Positions 37,901-46,025 of a stretch of 64,000 nt of DNA are shown here, in pieces. Under the pieces are notes generated by a model that worked only from the letters and a program-made list of their open reading frames with translations, did not search any database and was not told the DNA's origin. Every line of letters starts with the position of its first letter. The first letter of the stretch is position 1. This stretch comes from CAZTCJ01 sp964612085 (GTDB lineage Bacteria > Pseudomonadota > Alphaproteobacteria > JAJFIK01). Made by a program: the position numbers and the translations under genes. The stretch is taken from the NCBI GenBank assembly GCA_964612085.1, contig CAZTCJ010000008.1:11572-75571 (forward strand), given 5' to 3'.

Positions 37901-39439
37901 CTCAGCACACGCCCCGTCTCTCCTTCCGCCACTATCGATCTGGCGTTCGAAGGGCTGGGCGCTGGCGGCAACCGGGATCCGGCGCGCTTGATCCTGCAAG
38001 GCCAGTGGACAGGCCAGCGGTTGCGCCTGGACGGCCAGCTCAGTCAAACGGGCCGTGAGGCCGCCGCCATCCAACTGGGTCTGCCGTTGCCGGCGGGACC
38101 CAGCGGTCTGCCGGTCCTGGACGAGACCGCGGCTTTGAGCGGCAAGATCACGGCCGATGGCCGTCTTGAAGCGATCTGGCCTTATTTTCCGTTGCCGGAG
38201 CATCGTGTCAAAGGCGCCATAACCGCCGATCTGGTCATCAGGGGCACGGTCGCCGCGCCCTTGGTCAATGGGCAGGTCAAGGTTGACAAGGGGCGGTACG
38301 AAAACCTCGACACGGGCCTCATCCTGCGGAGGGTATCCTTGACCGCGACGGCGGACGGGCAGGCGGGCACCATTGCCGTTGACGCCCGCGACCGGTCAGA
38401 AGGCCGTCTTGAGGGCGAGGGACAGATTGCGTTCGGCGCCAGGGGCCTGCGTCTGGATACCATGATCGGCCTGGACAATGTTCTGATCGTCTCCCGCGAC
38501 GATGTGACGGCTGTCGCCAGCGGCAAGGTCGCGCTGACCGGCACCAGCAGGGACGGATACCGGGCCGAGGGCAAGATCAGGCTGGACGACGTGGATGTGA
38601 TCATTCCGGATCAGTTGCCGCCCAATGTGGTGAATCTGGAGGCGGTGGAAGTCTACGGCTCCCAGGATGTGGCTGAAGAGACATCCGAAAACGGAAAGAC
38701 GCCGCCGGTGACGGTAACGCTGGCCATTACGGTGAAGGCAGAGGATACTGTCCGGGTGCGCGGGCGCGGGCTCGATGCCCTGTGGAACGGCGATCTGCGG
38801 ATCACCGGCACTGCAAGGGATACGCGGGTGACCGGCGATGTGGCCATGCGGCGGGGGCGGCTCGATTTCCTGAGCCGGCAATTCAATCTGACCCGTGGCA
38901 CCATTTCGTTCGATGGCGGACGGGACATCGATCCGCGTCTCTTCATCGAGGCCCAGTACGAGGCGACCGAAGTGACCGCCATTGCCACGATCACGGGCAC
39001 GGCGTCCAACCCGAAAGTCGAGCTGTCCTCCCAGCCGCCCTTGCCCCAGGACGCCATTCTGGCGCGTCTGCTGTTCGGCAAGGATCCCGGTGCGCTCAGC
39101 ACGTTCGAGGTCGTTCAGCTTGCGGATGCCCTGGCGACGCTATCGCGGGGCGCGGGCTCCACATCGCTTATCGGCAAGGTGCAGAATGCGCTGGGGATCG
39201 ATGTGTTCCAAGTGAATATGGACGAGGATGCCGAGGACGGCAGCCTGACGGACAATGTCAGCGTGACCGTGGGCAAATATGTGCGCGAGGACGTCTTCGT
39301 CGGAGTGACCCAGGGCACACAACCCGGCACCAGCGCCGTGACCGTCGAAGTTCAGTTAACCGATCACTTGACGGTGCATACGGATCTTGCGCAAAGCGCG
39401 GAAAGCTCGGTGGGCGTGCGCTGGCGTTGGGATTATTAA
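34997..39439 (+). CDS. tamB: TamB: inner-membrane-anchored AsmA-like assembly/lipid-bridge protein
   Basis: A 1480-residue protein. One N-terminal TM helix (ALISVLSIVGLVLVTALIALGVLA) anchors a very long repetitive beta-rich periplasmic domain of the AsmA-like/beta-taco type. The C-terminal TamB (DUF490) domain has RGRLDFLSRQFNLTRGTISFDGG, QPPLPQDAILARLLFG and the family's terminal VGVRWRWDY. It partners TamA across the periplasm. Codon use and composition are continuous across the gene, with no sign of frameshift. Confidence 0.96.
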   Translation: MIDTKRPVWRFLRIALISVLSIVGLVLVTALIALGVLATDQGRNWAGAFVLDTVSTPGELELSADRFTGTWPWAMGVEGLIVRDGAGAWLTAERAGLTVDPWALLSGRLHVNALSVTAPVLLRLPEGPPEEPAAPDALSFPQLPDLPVTLVIDRATVSDAMIGEAAFGQAARLDLSASGSWAGRTVAAEIDLLQTDRDGLFLRGDFAHDPSNGLLRFDLRGGDRAGGVLSAVAGDPDLGAVSLSLQSGGSAQDWQGEAVIDADAFGSSRLAAQGGWTDGQALDLVWIARPGRALGQDLRAAVGEEVRLETQLDANRSLDGEMGFSFREFELSTAVMTVTGNLGVSPERRAAGGARVGGHIDADLKDVLSLLEGGEPVTVGDGLLTLDLSGDLGAPQAQLSVSAQTIGAGAVTVAAADLMVQVAPENGAGLLVTAEGEASGIDPGLADGAWPFGDRAVLRLRARIDPDRSLIRLDETRLEAKDLALEADGQWDLDRETGSADVTVSMPRLSAAVPDLLSGGQANARIQIAKSASDTDYSVSLKARAGDLAFLETRYEEAIGRAASLTGEAAIDPSGAVQVSSLTVRSQIESLVAEAAGSFAPDTDTVDAQGRLAASDMSIFGALAGMPLEGSLNADLSVSGSLDAPVLSAAVTAPTLQIRDLALSALSADAKVAPDRGGQAIAFDLAFLTRNEALDEAVQHTATLDMVWRDEALPEIEMLSANLLGIEASHETGPQTVQFETKSLAPLSRSIRAVLGPDSLPPVDGGLKGEVRLGDQPGLTAKGSEWAVSLQNGAPVEVQSFSLSGAYDAGRTDTPITMALEAFGLRTDGRELRKLTASANGTLQSLAFQLDAKDPQKEGLRASLAGTYTDAEAAAIAVTDLDLDHRAGRARLVQPFTVTLSQTGPALSPLILSVADKTAQTDGTVEASWEALETGWSARVTLDALPLNPLTMAAGMPSPGGTGTGQITLSTRPVSPSATIDLAFEGLGAGGNRDPARLILQGQWTGQRLRLDGQLSQTGREAAAIQLGLPLPAGPSGLPVLDETAALSGKITADGRLEAIWPYFPLPEHRVKGAITADLVIRGTVAAPLVNGQVKVDKGRYENLDTGLILRRVSLTATADGQAGTIAVDARDRSEGRLEGEGQIAFGARGLRLDTMIGLDNVLIVSRDDVTAVASGKVALTGTSRDGYRAEGKIRLDDVDVIIPDQLPPNVVNLEAVEVYGSQDVAEETSENGKTPPVTVTLAITVKAEDTVRVRGRGLDALWNGDLRITGTARDTRVTGDVAMRRGRLDFLSRQFNLTRGTISFDGGRDIDPRLFIEAQYEATEVTAIATITGTASNPKVELSSQPPLPQDAILARLLFGKDPGALSTFEVVQLADALATLSRGAGSTSLIGKVQNALGIDVFQVNMDEDAEDGSLTDNVSVTVGKYVREDVFVGVTQGTQPGTSAVTVEVQLTDHLTVHTDLAQSAESSVGVRWRWDY

Positions 39440-39649
39440 GATCGTGCGGCGCAATCGATGATTCGCGGAAAGTCACGTTTAATCATACTCTTTTAATCTT
39501 TATTAATCGAGAGTGCTCAAACTTCACACGAATCAGGTTGAATTCAACTTGAGAAAAACGGGGCCGTTCGGACGGTGTCCCGACGCGGATGCGACAAGCG
39601 CGTCCGGGCCGGTGGCACTGCCGTCCGGAACGGCATGGAGGTGAAGAGC
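39440..39649. promoter_or_regulatory. AT-rich leader upstream of the Hpt gene
   Basis: About 210 bases, the first half clearly AT-rich compared with the genome. It contains the perfect 12-base palindrome GTTGAATTCAAC (39537-39548). A promoter for the Hpt gene is likely here, but boxes cannot be assigned with confidence. Confidence 0.35.
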
Positions 39650-40084
39650 ATGTCTGCCGGCGAGACTGGAGAAACGTCCATTCGAGACAAAATCGCGATG
39701 GCGGAAGCGGCCGTCGCGGCGCTCGCCGATCAGTTTCTGGAGGCGGCCCGCGCCGATGCGGCAAATCTGCGGGCGCTTGCCGAGGAGGCCCGCGCCAAGC
39801 CCGGCCGCAATGCCCGGGAAGTCCGCCGGATTTTCGAGATCGCCCATAACATCAAGGGCCAAGGCGGATCGTTCGGGTTTGATCTGATCACGGAGATCGG
39901 CGCGTCCCTCTGTCTCCTGACCCGGGATGCCGTCCCCCTGGATGAGGACGCGCTGACGGTCATCGACCATCATTTGCGCGTGCTGTCGGTTGTCATCGAA
40001 AAAGGCATCAAGGGCGACGGCGGCGAACTCGGCATGCAGCTCATCGCCAAGCTGCGGGCCTTGACGCTCAAGCCCGCTGCTTGA
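39650..40084 (+). CDS. Hpt-domain histidine phosphotransfer protein
   Basis: A 144-residue protein with ATG at 39650, preceded by GGAGGTGA. The Hpt motif is IFEIAHNIKGQGGSFGFDLITEIG, matching H-x2-K-G-x4-F-G, with the histidine (about residue 65) as the predicted phosphorylation site. The rest is helical, as expected for a four-helix bundle. No histidine kinase or receiver is adjacent. The C-terminus overlaps the 3' end of the esterase gene on the other strand by 17 bases. Confidence 0.85.
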   Translation: MSAGETGETSIRDKIAMAEAAVAALADQFLEAARADAANLRALAEEARAKPGRNAREVRRIFEIAHNIKGQGGSFGFDLITEIGASLCLLTRDAVPLDEDALTVIDHHLRVLSVVIEKGIKGDGGELGMQLIAKLRALTLKPAA

Positions 40085-41183
40085 TCGGCCGCAGCACCAC
40101 GTCGTGAACGGACGGTACTTCCTTGGACGGTGAAGCGACCGGCGTCCGCACAGGCTCGGCCACCATTTCATCCTCACGCCAGATGTTTTCGTCCTGGGTC
40201 ATGGCTTTGATGAAGCCCGCCGCCCGGTCGATGGCGTCCCGGGCTTCCGGCACGCGCGGGAAAAACGGCAGCACATGCAGCGCGCTTTCGAACGCATCGA
40301 AAGTTACATCGATGCCCGCTGCTTCGGCCTTTGCCGCGAAGCGCTGTCCGTCGTCGAACAGAAGTTCCCGTTTCGAAGCCTGCACCATGATGGGCGGCAG
40401 GCCCTGACAATCCCCGTAAAAGGGCGAGGCCAGAGGATCCGTGGGCGAAATGCCCTTGAGATACAGGTTCGCGCAGTAAGACAGCATGGGAATGGTCACG
40501 AACGGATCCCGTTCGCCATTGGCGTGGATGCTCCAGCCGGTCATGGCGAGGTCCGTCCAGGGCGAGATCAAAAGCGCGCCTGCGGGCAGTCGGTCTTCAT
40601 TGTCGCGCAGGGCCTGGAGCAGGGACGCGGCCAAGCCGCCGCCCGCGGAGTCGCCCGCAACGACGATTTCCTCCGGTTTCAGACCATTGGCCAGCAGCCA
40701 GCGATAGGCGTTGAGCGCGTCTTCGAGGGCGGCCGGATAGGGATGTTCCGGCGCCAGCCGGTAATCGAGCATGAGCGCGCGGGCCTGAGCGGCCTCGCAC
40801 AGGCGCGCCACCATGGCCTGATGTGTCGCGGGCGAGCCGAAGACATAGCCGCCGCCGTGCAGATAAAGCACCACGCAGTGGGGACGGCTGCCGGGCAGTT
40901 CGATCCAGCGCGCCTTCCACTCGCCATGGGCGACCAGCGAGGTGGTGGCGGTGTCCGGCAGGCGGGCCACTTTCAAGGCCAGCTTGTTGAAGCGGTCGCG
41001 CCAGCGGGCCGGATCCTGGGACGCCCGGATCTTTTGCAGATCGCTCGTGACGAAGCGCAGCATATGGGCGGTCAAGCGGCCCTGCCAGCTTTCCACGGGC
41101 TCCTCGAAAGCCGCCGGTGAGACGGCTTGCGCTTTGGATCCGAGAGTTTTCGAAAGATTAGACTGACGCACAGCAACACCCAT
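40068..41183 (-). CDS. Alpha/beta-hydrolase, HSL-type esterase/lipase (family IV)
   Basis: A 371-residue hydrolase with the hormone-sensitive-lipase signature: the oxyanion motif YLHGGGYVFGSPATH, the nucleophile elbow GDSAGGGLA, the acid in the PIMVQASKRELLFDDGQRFA region and the histidine in FESALHVLPFF. It probably cleaves short or medium acyl esters. A helical N-terminal cap covers residues 1-105. A palindrome (41242-41254) lies about 60 bases upstream of the ATG. Confidence 0.92.
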   Translation of the reverse strand: MGVAVRQSNLSKTLGSKAQAVSPAAFEEPVESWQGRLTAHMLRFVTSDLQKIRASQDPARWRDRFNKLALKVARLPDTATTSLVAHGEWKARWIELPGSRPHCVVLYLHGGGYVFGSPATHQAMVARLCEAAQARALMLDYRLAPEHPYPAALEDALNAYRWLLANGLKPEEIVVAGDSAGGGLAASLLQALRDNEDRLPAGALLISPWTDLAMTGWSIHANGERDPFVTIPMLSYCANLYLKGISPTDPLASPFYGDCQGLPPIMVQASKRELLFDDGQRFAAKAEAAGIDVTFDAFESALHVLPFFPRVPEARDAIDRAAGFIKAMTQDENIWREDEMVAEPVRTPVASPSKEVPSVHDVVLRPIKQRA

Positions 41184-41232
41184 TCCACGCGGTTACCCTT
41201 CTGACGAGAGGGCCGGAAAAGCGTGAACAAAA

Positions 41233-41257
41233 CCTTAAAGCTAACCATTGGTTAAGG
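41233..41257. promoter_or_regulatory. Palindromic element upstream of the esterase gene
   Basis: TAACCA-T-TGGTTA is a perfect 13-base palindrome (41242-41254), flanked by CCTTAA (41233-41238) whose complement TTAAGG overlaps its right arm. TTAACCA-type half-sites resemble the alphaproteobacterial CtrA half-site, but the spacing does not match the full CtrA consensus TTAA-N7-TTAA. Confidence 0.3.
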
Positions 41258-41359
41258 AGAGTCGCGTGCAGGCGCAAGACAAGCACAAGCGCGAGGCCAG
41301 TTTGCACCGGCCCCGCACCCGTTTTTAGTTTTCCGCAGACAGACGGTCAGACCGTCCGG

Positions 41360-41821
41360 TTACGCAGCTTTGCCTTCGAGCTGTTTCGCGGAAGCGTTCA
41401 GGTCCTGGATTTCGATCCGGCGCGGTTTCAGCGCTTCGGGAATTTCCCGTTTCAGATCGATGTTCAAGATGCCGTTCTCCAGATTGGCGCCGGTGACGAT
41501 CACATGATCGGCCAACTGGAACCGCCGCTCGAAACTGCGTTCGGCGATGCCCTGATGCAGGAACCGGCGCTCGCCACCGTCTTTGGTGTCCTTCTTGCCG
41601 GTGACGGTCAGGGTGGTGTCCCGCACTTCCAGATCGATGTCACCGGTCGAGAAGCCCGCGACCGCCATGGTGATGCGGTAGGCGTCTTCGGCCGTCTGCT
41701 CGATATTGTAAGGGGGATAGCTGGGAGCGCTGTCGAGACCGCTTGGCGAGTCGAGCAGATCGAACAGGCGGTCAAAGCCGACGGTGGAGCGGTAAAGGGG
41801 TGCGAAATCATAACGACGCAT
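41360..41821 (-). CDS. Hsp20-family small heat-shock protein (IbpA-like)
   Basis: A 153-residue alpha-crystallin-domain chaperone. The N-terminal YDFAPLYRSTVGFDRLFDLLD and SYPPYNIEQTAEDAYRITMAVAGFS are typical of IbpA-like proteins of alphaproteobacteria. The crystallin domain ends with FLHQGIAERSFERRFQLADHV and GILNIDLKREIPE, and a C-terminal PRRIEI supplies the I-x-I motif. It binds unfolding proteins in the cytoplasm. The leader has features of an RpoH promoter and a ROSE RNA thermometer. Confidence 0.95.
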   Translation of the reverse strand: MRRYDFAPLYRSTVGFDRLFDLLDSPSGLDSAPSYPPYNIEQTAEDAYRITMAVAGFSTGDIDLEVRDTTLTVTGKKDTKDGGERRFLHQGIAERSFERRFQLADHVIVTGANLENGILNIDLKREIPEALKPRRIEIQDLNASAKQLEGKAA

Positions 41822-41935
41822 GGGTCATATCCTCCATTGAGCGACATGAAATGACAGGTCCGCCTTGAGGGCCGGACCACGTTGATCCCCGCAAAGACTG
41901 TCGGGGACCATTCCGTGCCGGACCCGCTTCGCGGC
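41822..41935 (-). promoter_or_regulatory. ROSE-like RNA thermometer in the hsp20 5' UTR
   Basis: On the minus strand the last leader hairpin is UCGCUC-AAUG-GAGGA (41844 down to 41830). UCGCU can pair with AGGA of the Shine-Dalgarno sequence, leaving the middle G unpaired, the defining feature of ROSE elements (U[U/C]GCU opposite AGGA). Two stronger upstream hairpins (TCCCCG/CGGGGA and GGTCCG/CGGACC) give the multi-hairpin layout of about 110 bases typical of ROSE leaders on small heat-shock genes. Confidence 0.7.
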
Positions 41936-41944
41936 ATCCGACAG

Positions 41945-41978
41945 TAAATAGGTGGGAACGGGATTTGGCCGGTTCAAG
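41945..41978 (-). promoter_or_regulatory. Predicted RpoH (sigma-32) promoter of hsp20
   Basis: CTTGAA (41978-41973), a 16-base spacer, then CCCACCTATTTA (41956-41945), close to the heat-shock sigma consensus CTTGAA / CCCCATNT. The -35 overlaps the stop codon of the upstream TRAP permease gene. The transcript would carry the ROSE-like leader. Confidence 0.6.
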
Positions 41979-44097
41979 AGGGGGCGGAAAGGGGCGTTTG
42001 CGTGCTTTTGCGGGTGAGCCAGAAAAGGGCTGCAAAGCCCGCCAGACCGGCCATGGAGAGCCACAGAAACCCATGGGGCCAGAGCAGAATGAGGGCAAGC
42101 GTAATGGCCGCAAGGCGTCCCAGAACGCTCATGGGGCCTTCCAGATAGCCTTCCATCGCGGCGGTAGCGGCATAAAGGCCGAAACTCGTGAAGAGGGCGA
42201 TCAGCGCGATCTCGCCCGCGCTGCCGCCGATCAGCGGTGTGTAGGCGAACAGCAGCGGGATCACGTAAAGCCCTTTGGCGATGCGCCAGGCGGCGAATCC
42301 GGCGCCCATGGGCGGGGTCTTGGCGATGCCGGCGGCGGCAAAGGCGGCGAGGCACACGGGCGGCGTCACGTTCGAGTCCTGGCTGAGCCAGAAGACGATC
42401 ATATGGGCCGAGAGCAGCGCGGCGGTGACAAAGGCCGGGTCCAGACCATTGGTGTGGAGCTGACCGGCCAGTTCCGGCGGCACTTGGGTGAGCAGGGCGC
42501 GGGCCTCACCTAAGGTCATGGGCTCGGCAAGCGCGGTCATGGCGTCGGGCACGGCGATCATGATCAGCGCCCGTACGGTCTCGTTCGCCGTACCCTCGGC
42601 AAGCGAGCGGGCCAGTTCCGCATCGAGCATGAGCCCGTGGATCGCGGGCGCGGAGAGGGCCGCGAGCACGATATAGGCGGCCGTCACCGGCAGGCCCATG
42701 CCGAGGATGAGGGACGCGAGCGCCACCAGCGCGATGGTGAGCATAAGACTGCCGCCCGCCCAGGTGTTGATCATCAGGCTGACCGTATTGCCGACCCCGG
42801 TGGCACCGATCACCATGACGATGAGGCCGACGGCGATGAGCAGCATGGCGGTGGCCGTCATGGTGCGGGTGGCGTTCAGCACCGCTTCTATAACGGCCTT
42901 GACGCCCATGGGCGTCGGCGAGAGCCAGGAGGCGGCCACCACGGTCACGGTGGCGATGCCCGCTGCATAGGTCGGCGTGAATCCGGCGATCAGCAGGCCG
43001 ATCAAAAGCCCGAGCGGGATCAGAAGCGGCCAGCCCCGGCGCAGTACGGAGCCTAGTTTCAGATCCGGGTCGGGCTCGGGCCGCAGGTCCAGGCGGCAGG
43101 CCTGGATGCGCACGTAAAAGGCCACCGAAAGGAAATAGAGGAGCGCGGGTATGGCCGCCGCCGCGATGATCGCGGTGTAGGAAAGCTGGGTGAAGCTTGC
43201 CATGATGAAGGCGCCAGCACCCATCACGGGCGGCATGAGCTGGCCGCCGGTGGAGGCCGCCGCCTCGATGCCCGCCGCCGAGCGGGGCGTCAGGCCGGAG
43301 CGTTTCATCAGCGGGATCGTCACCACGCCGGTGGAGACCGCGTTGGCCACCGCCGAGCCGGTGACCGAGCCCATGAGGCCTGAGGAGAACACCGCCACCA
43401 GGCCCGAGCCGCCCGCGAGCCGTCCCGCCGCGAGACGGGCCAGATCGATGATGAACTCTCCGGCTCCGGAGCGCACGAGAAAGGCCCCGAACAGAATGAA
43501 CATGAAGACCACGGACCAGGAGATCCGCGCAATGGAGCCGAACATGCCTTCGGTGCTGAAATAGCCGCGATAGAGCAGGGTCTCCAGGCTCAGCCCCGGA
43601 AAGGCGAAGACGCCGTCGAGCCATTGGCCCCAGACCACCACATAGCTCAGGGCCAGGACGGTCAGAATGGGAATGAGCCAGCCGGTGGTGCGCCGGACGA
43701 ATTCCAGCGCCAGCACAATGGCGAGGCTGGCGGCGATCCAGTCGGTGGCGGCGAAGCGCACGCCCCGGTCGTAAAGCGCCTGTTCGAAGGCAAAGAGATA
43801 AAGGGCCGTACCCAGGGCGGCGAGGCCCAATACGATATCGAGGGCGAGCACGGCGCGTTTCGCCGCCGCTCCCCGGACCGTCGCGGCCGGGATGGTCAGG
43901 GCACAGATCAGGCCGAACAGGCCGAAATGAAGCGCCGAGACCCTCAGATCCGACAAAGTGCCCAGGGTGTTGAAATAAAGATGGGCCAGCGCCGTGGCGA
44001 GCGCCAGGGCGATGACGAGACGGCCGAGAAAGGGCGGCAGATCGCGCGGGCCCGTGCCTGTGCCCGCGTCTCCCCTGTCCTCGACCGCTTCAGACAT
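41974..44097 (-). CDS. TRAP transporter fused 4TM/12TM permease, TAXI type
   Basis: A 707-residue inner-membrane protein with about 17 hydrophobic helices. It combines a DctQ-like part (residues about 25-200) and a DctM-like part with GVVTIPLMKRSGLTPRSAAGIEAAASTGGQLMPPVMGAGAFIMA and LGMGLPVTAAYIVLAALSAPA, the repeat signatures of TRAP large subunits. Fused permeases of this kind pair with TAXI solute-binding proteins, and the gene for one lies 15 bases upstream. Transport is driven by an ion gradient; the substrate (often a dicarboxylate or amino acid) is not predictable. Confidence 0.94.
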   Translation of the reverse strand: MSEAVEDRGDAGTGTGPRDLPPFLGRLVIALALATALAHLYFNTLGTLSDLRVSALHFGLFGLICALTIPAATVRGAAAKRAVLALDIVLGLAALGTALYLFAFEQALYDRGVRFAATDWIAASLAIVLALEFVRRTTGWLIPILTVLALSYVVVWGQWLDGVFAFPGLSLETLLYRGYFSTEGMFGSIARISWSVVFMFILFGAFLVRSGAGEFIIDLARLAAGRLAGGSGLVAVFSSGLMGSVTGSAVANAVSTGVVTIPLMKRSGLTPRSAAGIEAAASTGGQLMPPVMGAGAFIMASFTQLSYTAIIAAAAIPALLYFLSVAFYVRIQACRLDLRPEPDPDLKLGSVLRRGWPLLIPLGLLIGLLIAGFTPTYAAGIATVTVVAASWLSPTPMGVKAVIEAVLNATRTMTATAMLLIAVGLIVMVIGATGVGNTVSLMINTWAGGSLMLTIALVALASLILGMGLPVTAAYIVLAALSAPAIHGLMLDAELARSLAEGTANETVRALIMIAVPDAMTALAEPMTLGEARALLTQVPPELAGQLHTNGLDPAFVTAALLSAHMIVFWLSQDSNVTPPVCLAAFAAAGIAKTPPMGAGFAAWRIAKGLYVIPLLFAYTPLIGGSAGEIALIALFTSFGLYAATAAMEGYLEGPMSVLGRLAAITLALILLWPHGFLWLSMAGLAGFAALFWLTRKSTQTPLSAPS

Positions 44098-44112
44098 GCC
44101 GGGTCCTGACCT

Positions 44113-45129
44113 TTAATCCGCTGTCAGCGTATCGGGCACGTCGAGGCCTTGTTCCCGGAAAAACCGCGCCGCACCCGGATGAAGCGGCAGGGAGAGGCCG
44201 TCAAGCGCGCGGGCCAGCGACATGTCCTTGGTGGCGCTGTGGATGCTGTTGAGCAGCGGCAGATTGCCGTAAAGGGTGGCGGTGATCCGGTAGACCGCGT
44301 CCTCGTCCACATCGGCGCGCACCGCCAGAATGTTCGGATGGGCGATGGTGGCCACGTCCTGGTCCTGATTGGGATAAGTGCCCGCCGGAATCACCGACCG
44401 GGTCCATAGCGGGAAGCCTTTGTTGACGGCGGCGAGCTGGTCGTCGGTAAAACTCAGCAGGCGTAGATTTTTGCCTGCGGTGGCGAAGGCGCGGGTGACG
44501 GCGCTGACGGGCGTGCCGGCCGGCGTGCTGATGCCCTCGACCGTGCCGTTGGCAAGCGAGTCCGCGCTCGGCCCGTATCCCTGATAGACCAGGGTGAGGC
44601 TGTCCGGATCGATGCCGAGTTGGTTCAGCACATAGCGGTTGGAGCCTTCCGCGCCGGAATTGCGCGCGCCGATAGAGAATTTCCGCCTCCGGAGATTCGC
44701 CATATCGGCCACGGTGCCGGTCTTGGCGTGGCGGGCGTGGATGACGAAATGCTCCACATTGTCCCACAGCATGGTGATGGAGCGCAGATCGTTCTGCGGT
44801 CCTTCCGCTTTCAGCGGGCCGTCGCCCTTATGCGCCCAGGCGCCCCACAGCCCTTGCAGGATCGCGAACTGGGCTTCGTTCTGGCGCAGCAGACGGATGT
44901 TTTCCGCCGAGCCCGCTGAACTGATGGCCGAGAGAGAAATGCCGGTCTCGGGCGCCAGCCGGGTCTTGGTGACGGTGGCGAGCGCGATGCCCACGGGATA
45001 GAAGGTGCCGCCGGTGGTCGCGGTGGTCAGGATATAGGTGCGCTCTTCCTGGGCCATCGCGGCGGCGGACCACAAGCCTGCTAAAGCGATGACACTCGCC
45101 GCCAGAACGGCCTTGATCCGCTTACCCAT
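44113..45129 (-). CDS. TAXI-family TRAP transporter solute-binding protein
   Basis: Start at ATG 45129 with GGGAGGTGAG upstream. The 338-residue product has a signal peptide (LAASVIALAGLWSAAAMAQ), then YILTTATTGGTFYPVGIALA (family motif), GSAENIRLLRQNEAQFAILQG, IGARNSGAEGSNRYVLNQLGI and AIHPNIL-like late segments (IAHPNILAVRADVDEDAVYRIT), typical of TAXI periplasmic receptors. It delivers substrate to the fused permease downstream. Confidence 0.94.
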   Translation of the reverse strand: MGKRIKAVLAASVIALAGLWSAAAMAQEERTYILTTATTGGTFYPVGIALATVTKTRLAPETGISLSAISSAGSAENIRLLRQNEAQFAILQGLWGAWAHKGDGPLKAEGPQNDLRSITMLWDNVEHFVIHARHAKTGTVADMANLRRRKFSIGARNSGAEGSNRYVLNQLGIDPDSLTLVYQGYGPSADSLANGTVEGISTPAGTPVSAVTRAFATAGKNLRLLSFTDDQLAAVNKGFPLWTRSVIPAGTYPNQDQDVATIAHPNILAVRADVDEDAVYRITATLYGNLPLLNSIHSATKDMSLARALDGLSLPLHPGAARFFREQGLDVPDTLTAD

Positions 45130-45206
45130 CCGTCTCACCTCCCGCATCCGACTCGCTTTCGGTCCGTTCAGTATCGCATATGGTAAGTCGTGTGCGCGTT
45201 CAGGGC

Positions 45207-45244
45207 AAAAAAGAAGGCCCATCCGGATTCCGGACAGGCCTTCT
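45207..45244 (-). terminator. Rho-independent terminator after the YbjN-like gene
   Basis: On the minus strand: stem AGAAGGCC ... GGCCTTCT enclosing a CCGG/CCGG inner stem, followed by TTTTTT. It lies about 30 bases after the stop at 45274 and separates that gene from the TRAP operon. Confidence 0.85.
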
Positions 45245-45273
45245 CTTGTCTGTGGCGTATCAGCCCGGACGGC

Positions 45274-45924
45274 TTATTTCAGCAGGTCCTTGGGCGCTTC
45301 CTTCTGGATGATTGGCAGGTCGCCCGCACCCTCTTCCTTGAGCGCCATGGCGCCAAACGTGTCGTTGAAAATGTCGCTCCAGGTTTCCGTGTCCTGCAGT
45401 TGCGCCGAGGTGGTGGCGCCATTGGCCATGCCGCTCAGGGCGTCCTTGAAGGCGTTCATTTCCGTCAGGAACACGCCCACCAGGAATTCGAAGGACTGGG
45501 ACCCGACACCGCCGACCGCATTGACGTTCAGCACGAAGCCCGTGTCGCCGTCCGTGTCCTTGAACGCCTTGGTCCAGGTCCGCACACGGAAAATGTCGTT
45601 CCAGATGTGATAGATCTCCGGATCGAGCGGGCCGCTGGTCTTGAAGAAGGTGTAAAGCGTGACCGTGCTGCAGGTGTCCTGCTGGTTGCAGTCGTAAAAG
45701 ATCACCGCCATGCCCTGATCGTGCACCAGCTCGCCCGGGCGCACGATGAGCAGGGGATCGCCGTTGCGGTCGCGCTGCTGCTCGAAGCTCAGATTGTAGC
45801 GCTCCAGCGCCGCGCCGACCGAGGCCGGGCTGAACCGTTCGACAAGCTGACCGGTCTCGGCCTGAGCCATGGTGGCCGCGAGGCTCAGCATGCCCGCCGC
45901 CAGGAGTGTAACGATCTTTCGCAT
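45274..45924 (-). CDS. Exported YbjN-domain protein
   Basis: A 216-residue protein from ATG 45924 (GGGA site) with a signal peptide MRKIVTLLAAGMLSLAATMAQAE. The mature part follows the YbjN pattern: RDRNGDPLLIVRPGELVHDQGMAVIFYDCNQQDTCSTVTLYTFFK with two cysteines, then IWNDIFRVRTWTKAFKDTDGDTGFVLNVNAVGGV. YbjN-like proteins are small sensory or chaperone-like proteins without a defined reaction. It is monocistronic, with a terminator downstream. Confidence 0.8.
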   Translation of the reverse strand: MRKIVTLLAAGMLSLAATMAQAETGQLVERFSPASVGAALERYNLSFEQQRDRNGDPLLIVRPGELVHDQGMAVIFYDCNQQDTCSTVTLYTFFKTSGPLDPEIYHIWNDIFRVRTWTKAFKDTDGDTGFVLNVNAVGGVGSQSFEFLVGVFLTEMNAFKDALSGMANGATTSAQLQDTETWSDIFNDTFGAMALKEEGAGDLPIIQKEAPKDLLK

Positions 45925-46025
45925 ATTCGTTCCCTTTCGCTCCCCCGCGCAAAGACCTTGCGCCATTGAACAGAGTGTCATCATAACCGTGCCTCCTGAC
46001 CCTAGTACAGGGATTTCAAGGTCTT

